From NCBI GenBank assembly GCA_041589455.1, contig JBFHVQ010000113.1:1-6172 (forward strand): a stretch of DNA of 6,172 bases, in the 5' to 3' direction. Positions within the stretch are counted from its first letter, which is position 1. Each line of letters starts with the position of its first letter. A program made the translations under genes and the position numbers. Below the pieces are notes generated by a model, which saw only the letters and a program-made list of their open reading frames with translations, did not search any database and was not told the DNA's origin. This DNA is from SZUA-229 sp041589455. Its GTDB lineage: Bacteria; Pseudomonadota; Gammaproteobacteria; SZUA-229. This document shows positions 1 to 4,924 of this stretch, one piece after another.

Positions 1-368
1 ACAGAAAGCGGCATGTGAGGAAAGGGTAAACGTATAAAGGTAGATTTATTAAGGTGTTTTTGAAGTACTGAAAGTTTGTTTATGGGGATTTGTATCTCAT
101 GGCTTTTACCAGATTTGTATCGAATTTTACCACCTGCCAATCGAATCCCCTGCTGGTCTTGTATTGAGTCCTCAGATTCAACAATGACCGTCACTAATTT
201 ATGCTGATTGGGTGTTGTTTTAAGGTGCTGCGATAATAAATGCTGGAGTCGAGGTGATAGCTTTGCTTTGTTATTAAAGACCGGTGCCACATTTGTGGCA
301 TAGACCTGCCAACTAGACATACCAAATAAGCAAACAACAAATATTATAACGAAGCGCCTGGAGAACAT
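1..368 (-). CDS. Secreted protein of unknown function, N-terminal part (possible S8-type peptidase or similar exported enzyme)
   Basis: This reading frame starts at ATG 368-366 and stays open to the window edge, giving 122 residues and 2 spare bases. The start is chosen because AAAGG lies 5 nt upstream and because the protein begins with a clear Sec signal peptide: basic n-region MFSRR, hydrophobic core VIIFVVCLFG, and a probable signal peptidase I site after QVYA (residue 24). The Cys at residue 13 does not sit in a lipobox. The mature part has a small alpha/beta look: a VTVIVES strand (about 59-65), a GGKIRY turn and strand (79-84), an EIQIPINKLSVLQKHL stretch (91-106) and FIRLPFPHMP (111-120). 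In my experience a segment ending in 'xxIRxPxxP' precedes the catalytic domain in several secreted peptidases, notably S8 subtilases. That is only a weak analogy, because the decisive domain lies outside the window. A sigma-54 promoter sits directly upstream, so it is probably a PrsR target. It is not known whether it carries a C-terminal PEP-CTERM signal. Confidence 0.8.
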   Translation of the reverse strand, partial: MFSRRFVIIFVVCLFGMSSWQVYATNVAPVFNNKAKLSPRLQHLLSQHLKTTPNQHKLVTVIVESEDSIQDQQGIRLAGGKIRYKSGKSHEIQIPINKLSVLQKHLNKSTFIRLPFPHMPLS

Positions 369-412
369 TACAACCTTTAAAACTGCTGAAAGAATAATTG
401 CCTATAATTAAG

Positions 413-427
413 GCAAAAAGTGCGCCA
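413..427 (-). promoter_or_regulatory. Sigma-54 (RpoN) -24/-12 promoter of the secreted-protein gene
   Basis: Read on the minus strand the site is TGGCGC-ACTTT-TTGC. The family consensus is TGGCAC-N5-TTGC, so there is one mismatch. The invariant GG (426-425) and GC (414-413) are separated by exactly 10 nt. Taking GC as -13/-12 places the start of transcription near 401 and gives a leader of about 33 nt before ATG 368. The neighbouring gene prsR encodes a sigma-54 activator with an intact GAFTGA loop, which fits this promoter class. Sequence and spacing are seen directly; activity is inferred. Confidence 0.8.
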
Positions 428-497
428 TCATAATATTTATGTTTGAATATAAATAGTTAGCGAGTAAAGATTCTCCCTGTATAAGCAATTAATTAGA

Positions 498-512
498 TAA
501 CTTGTAAAGTTA
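498..512. promoter_or_regulatory. Perfect dyad, candidate upstream activator site for PrsR
   Basis: TAACTT-GTA-AAGTTA is a perfect 6-3-6 inverted repeat. Its centre (505) lies about 104 bp upstream of the start predicted from the -24/-12 element, within the usual range for enhancer-type sites bound by dimers of sigma-54 activators with a Fis-type HTH. A related 15-mer (12 of 15 positions identical by eye) lies upstream of prsR at 2019-2033. Binding by PrsR is inferred; I do not know a published PrsR consensus to compare with. Confidence 0.5.
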
Positions 513-532
513 AGCGACAAACAACAGCTTAA
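510..532. repeat. Inverted repeat TTAAGC-N11-GCTTAA
   Basis: Perfect 6-bp arms (510-515 and 527-532) flank an 11-nt spacer and overlap the last three bases of the 498-512 dyad. It could be a second operator half-pair in the enhancer region, or a minor hairpin. The arms are AT-rich and short, so chance is possible. Confidence 0.3.
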
Positions 533-604
533 TTCAGGCCTTACTATCAATTTTTATTTTAGCGAGGCACTTTAAACAATGCTATGAGTGACAGTACACT
601 CCAT

Positions 605-1987
605 TTAAACCTGTATATCTAGTTTTTGTATTAGGTCATATAATGTTGGACGACTAACCCCCAATAGCTCTGCAGCAGGAGAAACTTTCCCATTTGTTCG
701 GTTAAGTACTTTTGTAATTAACTCTTTTTCAGCTGCCTCACGAGTTTCACGCAGGTTGAGGCACTCAATTTCTTCTTCTACACTATCAGTTTTTAACTCT
801 AAATCTTCGGCCGTTACTTGTTTACCATCTGCCATAATAACCGCTCTTTTAATACGGTTCTTAAGTTCTCGAACATTGCCTGGCCAACTATGAGCTTCGA
901 TTGCATTGATTGCAGTCTTGGTGAATCCCTTAAGCTTTTTACCCTGATCTTTGTTCATTTGATCAAGAAAAGACTTTGCTAATAAAACAACATCGCCCTC
1001 TCGATCTTTTAGGGGGGGGATATTAATAGGAATTTCATTTATACGATAATATAAGTCTTCACGAAATTCCCCTTTGGTAATTTTGTCTTCCAGGTTTTGA
1101 TGTGTTGCACAGATAACACGAACATTAACAGGTATTTCTTCTCGACCACCGATGCGCTCCACTACTCGCTCTTGTAAGAAACGCAATAGTTTTGCTTGCA
1201 ACGGCATAGGCAGCTCACCCATCTCATCTAGAAATAAAGTACCACCTTCTGCGTATTCAATTTTACCTGGCGTTGATTTAGTCGCACCAGTGAATGCACC
1301 TTTTTCATAGCCGAATAGTTCACTTTCAAGCAAATTCTCTGGAATTGCTGCACAATTGATAGCAACGAAACGCCCAGTAATATGTGGATTTTTACCATGT
1401 AATGCGCGTGCACAAACTTCTTTACCAGTTCCACTATCACCCAGTAACAAAACGGTTGCATCTGACGGTGCAACTTTTTCAACACGTTGACAAACTGTCT
1501 GCATTTGAGGACTACTGGTAATCATTCCTTCCATTGGAACATCGACTTTCTGCATCGCTAAGCGTCGATTTTCGTCTTCCAGTTCATAAACATGATAAGC
1601 ACGTGTCACGATTTGGTTTAATACATCACCATCAATCGGCTTTTGATAAAAATCATATGCGCCAGAAGCGACAGCCTGAACTGCATTAGCTCTTTCGTTA
1701 TTACCACTAACTACAATGACTTTTGTATTCGGTGACTTTGATAAAATCTGCTCAACTGTTGCCAGGCCTTCAGTAGATCCATCAGGATCTGGTGGCAGAC
1801 CAAGATCAACAGTAACGACAGGCGTGTTCTCCTTTTTCAGGATACGCAGAGCCTCTTCACGATTACTCGCGATATGCACCTCGAAACCGTCAAAGCTCCA
1901 CTTCATTTGTTTCTGTAAACCGGGATCATCCTCTACGACGAGAATTTTCTTATTATTATCCATTTGCAATCGCTGATTAGTAGACAC
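605..1987 (-). CDS. prsR: PrsR: PEP-CTERM-system sigma-54-dependent response regulator
   Basis: This is a 460-residue NtrC-class activator, taken to respond to PrsK and to turn on sigma-54 promoters of exopolysaccharide and PEP-CTERM genes. The receiver spans about 14-130: acidic E19/D20/D21, phospho-acceptor D61 in DLGLPPDPDG, S94 and K116. The AAA+ domain spans about 154-385: Walker A GDSGTGKE at 183-190, sigma-54-contacting GAFTGA at 230-235, Walker B GGTLFLDEMG at 248-257, the REDLYYR arginine region at 309-315 and WPGNVREL at 368-375. A Fis-type HTH lies at about 420-456. All key residues are intact. The longest frame begins at GTG 1987. An ATG at 1963-1961 (residue 9, MDNNKKILVVEDD) fits the family's usual N-terminus better; neither start has a clear ribosome site. 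A run of eight C at codons 323-326 is unusual in this AT-rich gene. A 246-bp gap separates it from the upstream receiver gene, so it probably has its own promoter. Confidence 0.94.
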   Translation of the reverse strand: MSTNQRLQMDNNKKILVVEDDPGLQKQMKWSFDGFEVHIASNREEALRILKKENTPVVTVDLGLPPDPDGSTEGLATVEQILSKSPNTKVIVVSGNNERANAVQAVASGAYDFYQKPIDGDVLNQIVTRAYHVYELEDENRRLAMQKVDVPMEGMITSSPQMQTVCQRVEKVAPSDATVLLLGDSGTGKEVCARALHGKNPHITGRFVAINCAAIPENLLESELFGYEKGAFTGATKSTPGKIEYAEGGTLFLDEMGELPMPLQAKLLRFLQERVVERIGGREEIPVNVRVICATHQNLEDKITKGEFREDLYYRINEIPINIPPLKDREGDVVLLAKSFLDQMNKDQGKKLKGFTKTAINAIEAHSWPGNVRELKNRIKRAVIMADGKQVTAEDLELKTDSVEEEIECLNLRETREAAEKELITKVLNRTNGKVSPAAELLGVSRPTLYDLIQKLDIQV

Positions 1988-2014
1988 GCCAAGATCACTG
2001 ATTTTGCACTAGTA

Positions 2015-2043
2015 TGTATACCTTATCAAGTTAGATATGTCGG
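2015..2043 (-). promoter_or_regulatory. Candidate sigma-70 promoter of prsR
   Basis: On the minus strand, CCGACA (2043-2038; 4 of 6 to TTGACA) is followed after 17 nt by TATACA (2020-2015; 5 of 6 to TATAAT). A run of eight A lies just upstream of the -35, as in an UP element. The start would fall near 2008, giving a leader of about 20 nt to the GTG or 44 nt to the ATG. Weak matches in an AT-rich region make this tentative. Confidence 0.35.
2019..2033 (-). promoter_or_regulatory. Dyad related to the 498-512 site, possible PrsR autoregulatory operator
   Basis: The minus strand reads TAACTTGATAAGGTA, identical at 12 of 15 positions to TAACTTGTAAAGTTA at 498-512. It keeps the AACTT-N3-AAGGT imperfect dyad. 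It lies in the spacer and first bases of the -10 of the candidate prsR promoter. A regulator bound here would be expected to repress rather than activate. This comes from comparison by eye only. Confidence 0.35.
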
Positions 2044-2144
2044 TTTTTTTTACTAAACACTGTATAAATACAAAATATAAGCACAAGTTTTATATCATTG
2101 TTTTAGTTATAATATTTTGTTTTCTTCAGCTGCCCTTAGAAAGG

Positions 2145-2163
2145 AACACTTAACACTTAACTT
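2145..2163. repeat. Short tandem repeat of AACACTT
   Basis: Two perfect copies of the 7-mer AACACTT (2145-2151 and 2152-2158) are followed by a partial copy AACTT (2159-2163). The unit shares its ACTT core with the half-sites of the two dyads, so it may be a cluster of regulator half-sites, but it is short enough to be chance. Confidence 0.4.
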
Positions 2164-2233
2164 TTGCATATGTTATTAATAATACTTTAATAAATAACTA
2201 TGCTTGGCGCTTAGACAATATAAAAATAATAGT

Positions 2234-2626
2234 TTATTCACAAACCTTTATGTAATCTGCATAAGCCATATCAATATGACGCTGCAAATCATCGACATCG
2301 ATTGGTTTTGAATAAAATCCATAAGCACCATTTTTCTTCGCAAGTACAGAATTCTCCTGGCTATCCGAACCTGAGACAATTAACACCCTGGTTTGTGGCG
2401 CCTGACGAAGAATTTGCATTAATATCGCGTAACCTTCCGATGTTCCATCTTCATTAGGCGGCAAACCTAAATCCAGCGTCACCAAAGGCGGCTGATATGC
2501 ATCAAATAACTCAATTGCAAGCTGACGAGAATCGGCCGTAATGATGTCAAAACCCTGAACCGCCCATTTAATTTGAGCACGTACACCCGGATCGTCATCT
2601 ACAATAAGGAGCTTAGGTGAAGTCAT
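2234..2626 (-). CDS. Stand-alone receiver-domain response regulator, paralogue of the PrsR receiver
   Basis: This 130-residue protein is a single CheY-like receiver with no output domain. Acidic pocket D10/D11, phospho-acceptor D52 in LDLGLPPNEDG, S85 and K107 are all present, so it should accept phosphate. It aligns without gaps to PrsR residues 13-136 with about 45% identity by eye, including the family-specific DLGLPP-x2-DG-x2-EG block, GAYxFYxKPID and the following AYxxY. It ends exactly where PrsR continues into its linker and AAA+ domain. ATG 2626 lies 2 nt after the prsK stop, with AAGGA about 12 nt upstream, so it is co-transcribed and probably translationally coupled to the kinase. 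By family logic it is a second substrate of PrsK: a phosphate sink, a phosphorelay intermediate or a protein-interaction output. The alternative is a duplicated prsR that lost its effector domains. Confidence 0.92.
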   Translation of the reverse strand: MTSPKLLIVDDDPGVRAQIKWAVQGFDIITADSRQLAIELFDAYQPPLVTLDLGLPPNEDGTSEGYAILMQILRQAPQTRVLIVSGSDSQENSVLAKKNGAYGFYSKPIDVDDLQRHIDMAYADYIKVCE

Positions 2627-2628
2627 AA

Positions 2629-4761
2629 TTATTTATTTTCCTTTGTTTCAAGGTGAATAATTTGTGATCTAAACATAGACTCATTAGATGGTGCTAATGG
2701 GATAAATAAACTGAAAGTACTCCCAATACCTGGAGAACTCTCTACTTCTAGTTGCCCTCCAAGCTTTGTCACATACTCCCTAACCTGAAACACACCAATT
2801 CCCATTGTTCCTTTGGTAGACTCAAATGGCTGAAATAGGCGTTCATGAATGAATGCTTCATCCATTCCTTCACCAGAATCCTGAACTTCTATTAAGGCCA
2901 TATCAGCTTGTTTGCGTAGCCTAACTGTAATTGAGCCAGTATCTTCTGTTGCATCTTGAGCATTCTGTATAATATGCGCAATGTTTGCAGACATCCGATC
3001 TCTATCAGCAGTCACAAACATTCCTTCGTTTTTGCAGTTCAAGACAGGTATCGGCAAAGTTCCTGCTTTAGTACAGGCTCTAATACTATCTTCTAGCAAC
3101 TCACAGATATTTATAGGACCTAGCGAATCCTCATCAACACTACCGCGGAGACGAGCCAAAAGCTTGTTCATTTTATTAACAGAATTTTCTACAGTTATGA
3201 TGGCATCATCGATAAACATAGGGTTATTTTTATGCTTTGATGCATTACTAACTACCATTGAAAGTTGACCGACCAGATTCTTTATATCATGAACGATAAA
3301 TGCTGAAAGTCGATTTACCTCTTCAAAACGCTTCGCACTCACTAATGCCTGTGCAGCTTCAAATTGAGCAAGATGGCTAGCTGCCTGACGACCAGCTGTT
3401 TTTAAAAGATCACTATCTTCCCAGTTGAAATATCTTTCATGCGCAGGAGAACGGAGTAACACAACAAAGCCCACCAATTTATCCTGCAACATAAGGGGAA
3501 CCACAAGCCAGGCATCTTTAACATTATTTAGCCAGTGAGGAATCTCTAGTTTTCCAAGTCGAGTATACATTTCAGGATCATTTTTAAACTCATCGAGGCT
3601 AATTACAAACTGGTTTTCCTGTAAAAAACGAATCAGAGATGATGATGCTGGCTCATGAATAGATATGTTTTCAAAATTCCAACGATCATCAGACTCAAAA
3701 AAACCTGATTCACGCTCCATAACCAACATACCACCTGGACTATCAATAATTTGAGCAAGAGATCGAATTGCTCTTTGGTGCAGGCGTTTATCACCCTCTT
3801 GTTGTGAAAGTGTACGAATAATACGCAACCACTCTTCACGATAATCATATTTATAATGGAAGAAGTGCTTATCGATATAGACTTTTACTCTAGAACGCAC
3901 CTTTCTAGAAAACATCAGTACTGCGAGAAGCATAATTGAAGCGAATGAAAAAGTAGCTTGAGCCACGACACCCCAATCACCACCCATTTCTCTTACATAG
4001 TAGCCACCAAATCCAATAAAGACTAAATAGACACCAGCCGCTAATAGCGTAGTTGTATGAAATACCATTTTCCGTGACATGAATATGTCAATCGATGCCT
4101 CACCTAATGTCCACTGCATTTCTCGCTTAATTGCAACAGATATCAATGGCACTGCCATCGCATGAATAAAGCCGCGAGCATTCCATAATTCGTTATCAAT
4201 TCGCTGAAAAAGGAATGCATCTGAATAAAGATAGAAATCATAAGCAAACATACCGCCTATTCCTATCCAGAGGTACTTCAGAGCACGCCTGTGATCTTCT
4301 GAGGTATTCCTGTAGAGCTGCTCTACAATAACAATTCCACCAACAGAGATGAGCAAATGCCCCACCAGCACATCATTTCCAGCGACAAATTCCAAGAGTG
4401 AACCGCCAGAGATACGATACAGAGCCAGAAGCATTATGCCGACGATAAATACACTGAGACCGAGAAAGGTAATTTTGAAGTTTTTATTGACTTGGTCAGA
4501 CGAGACATACGCGGTTCGTAGCATCACCAGCAAGAAAGCGAACCACGCGAGTGCACGTAGCAACTCAAGCAGTAATGTAGAACTTAACAGCCCTCCATAG
4601 GTAGCCTGATAGGTTACTGTTGCCGACCATAAAGCACTGAACAGAGATGCAACTGTCAGCATAGTTTTAGGCAGGTTGGCTCTTTGCCCTGTGAGCATAA
4701 CAAGCCCAAGCATGAGGAACATGACCGTAGAAACACCGAAACTAATGATTTCTATGAACAT
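2629..4761 (-). CDS. prsK: PrsK: PEP-CTERM-system membrane sensor histidine kinase
   Basis: This 710-residue inner-membrane sensor kinase is of normal length for PrsK and is expected to phosphorylate PrsR. The N-terminal 290 residues hold about eight hydrophobic segments (near 4-23, 34-52, 60-82, 98-115, 130-147, 163-181, 232-254 and 263-284). A cytoplasmic GAF-like domain follows at about 305-465. The dimerisation helix carries the phospho-acceptor H491 in SAFIVHDIKNLVGQLS, characteristic of this family. The ATP-binding domain (about 585-692) shows N-box N600 in NAQDAT, G1 DSGEGM (D628), F-box FQPFESTK and G2 GTMGIGVF at 651-658. It is complete and apparently active. ATG 4761 is supported by AAGG 6 nt upstream. 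The stop is 2 nt before the receiver gene, so the two form a transcription unit. The signal sensed is unknown; the GAF region could bind a small ligand, but no ligand residues can be named. Confidence 0.95.
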   Translation of the reverse strand: MFIEIISFGVSTVMFLMLGLVMLTGQRANLPKTMLTVASLFSALWSATVTYQATYGGLLSSTLLLELLRALAWFAFLLVMLRTAYVSSDQVNKNFKITFLGLSVFIVGIMLLALYRISGGSLLEFVAGNDVLVGHLLISVGGIVIVEQLYRNTSEDHRRALKYLWIGIGGMFAYDFYLYSDAFLFQRIDNELWNARGFIHAMAVPLISVAIKREMQWTLGEASIDIFMSRKMVFHTTTLLAAGVYLVFIGFGGYYVREMGGDWGVVAQATFSFASIMLLAVLMFSRKVRSRVKVYIDKHFFHYKYDYREEWLRIIRTLSQQEGDKRLHQRAIRSLAQIIDSPGGMLVMERESGFFESDDRWNFENISIHEPASSSLIRFLQENQFVISLDEFKNDPEMYTRLGKLEIPHWLNNVKDAWLVVPLMLQDKLVGFVVLLRSPAHERYFNWEDSDLLKTAGRQAASHLAQFEAAQALVSAKRFEEVNRLSAFIVHDIKNLVGQLSMVVSNASKHKNNPMFIDDAIITVENSVNKMNKLLARLRGSVDEDSLGPINICELLEDSIRACTKAGTLPIPVLNCKNEGMFVTADRDRMSANIAHIIQNAQDATEDTGSITVRLRKQADMALIEVQDSGEGMDEAFIHERLFQPFESTKGTMGIGVFQVREYVTKLGGQLEVESSPGIGSTFSLFIPLAPSNESMFRSQIIHLETKENK

Positions 4762-4793
4762 TGATGCCTTAAATCAAAAAGTAGAGTTTATTC

Positions 4794-4802
4794 ATGATAG
4801 CA
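4794..4802 (-). promoter_or_regulatory. Candidate extended -10 promoter of prsK
   Basis: On the minus strand TGC-TATCAT matches the extended -10 form TGN-TATAAT with one mismatch. There is no good -35 at 17 nt. The start would lie near 4787, leaving a leader of about 26 nt with AAGG before the prsK ATG. No GG-N10-GC element was found here, so prsK itself does not look sigma-54 dependent. Tentative. Confidence 0.3.
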
Positions 4803-4847
4803 GTTTTTTATAGATGAATAACCAAATGCAATTTAAAAACTTTCTCA

Positions 4848-4890
4848 ACCTCAGATATTACAAAACCTACCCTAACTGTAATACTGAGGT
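4848..4890 (-). terminator. Stem-loop after the TPR gene, possible terminator or attenuator before prsK
   Basis: Arms 4848-4862 and 4877-4890 are complementary over 14 base pairs with a single bulged base (4855) and a 14-nt loop. In the minus-strand transcript it begins 35 nt past the TPR-gene stop. Nine bases after the stem a run of five T follows, not the immediate U-tract of a classic intrinsic terminator. It may end the upstream transcript, partly attenuate readthrough into prsK, or protect an mRNA 3' end. Confidence 0.5.
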
Positions 4891-4924
4891 AGAGATAAAT
4901 ATATTATTAAACATTATGCAAAGC

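Larger units (their letters stand above)
369..604. other. Intergenic regulatory region between prsR and the secreted-protein gene
   Basis: This 236-bp AT-rich stretch has no plausible gene on either strand. It holds a sigma-54 promoter (413-427), a perfect dyad (498-512), a second dyad (510-532) and a weak stem-loop just after the prsR stop (586-601). No convincing rho-independent terminator follows prsR on the minus strand, so readthrough into the secreted-protein gene is possible. Confidence 0.7.
1988..2233. other. Intergenic region upstream of prsR
   Basis: This 246-bp, very AT-rich gap contains no credible gene. Translation past the stop of the receiver gene shows no AAA+ or HTH remnant, so nothing suggests a recently decayed full-length regulator. 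It holds a candidate prsR promoter (2015-2043), a dyad related to the 498-512 site (2019-2033), a short palindrome CCTT-AGA-AAGG (2134-2144), a small direct repeat (2145-2163) and an AT-rich dyad (2172-2198). Confidence 0.6.

Noticed and set aside
566..582. GGCAC...TGC on the plus strand as a second sigma-54 promoter
   Set aside because: GG and GC are 13 nt apart instead of 10, and no plus-strand gene follows.
586..601. Stem-loop GAGTG-N6-CACTC just after the prsR stop as a terminator
   Set aside because: The stem is only 5 bp and no T-run follows in the minus-strand transcript.
1228..1485. Open frame overlapping prsR on the same strand
   Set aside because: It lies inside the conserved AAA+ region in a different frame and has no recognisable domain; it is a shadow of prsR. 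The same applies to the other short frames at 1716-1976, 2981-3268, 3633-3848, 4349-4600 and 5360-5548.
2172..2198. AT-rich dyad downstream of the receiver gene as its terminator
   Set aside because: The arms pair imperfectly, contain almost only A and T, and no U-tract follows; it is expected by chance in such sequence.
1988..2233. Remnant of AAA+ and HTH domains after the stand-alone receiver (pseudogene of a second prsR)
   Set aside because: Reading past the stop shows only stop-rich, AT-rich sequence with no Walker, GAFTGA or HTH pieces; the gap is also far too short.
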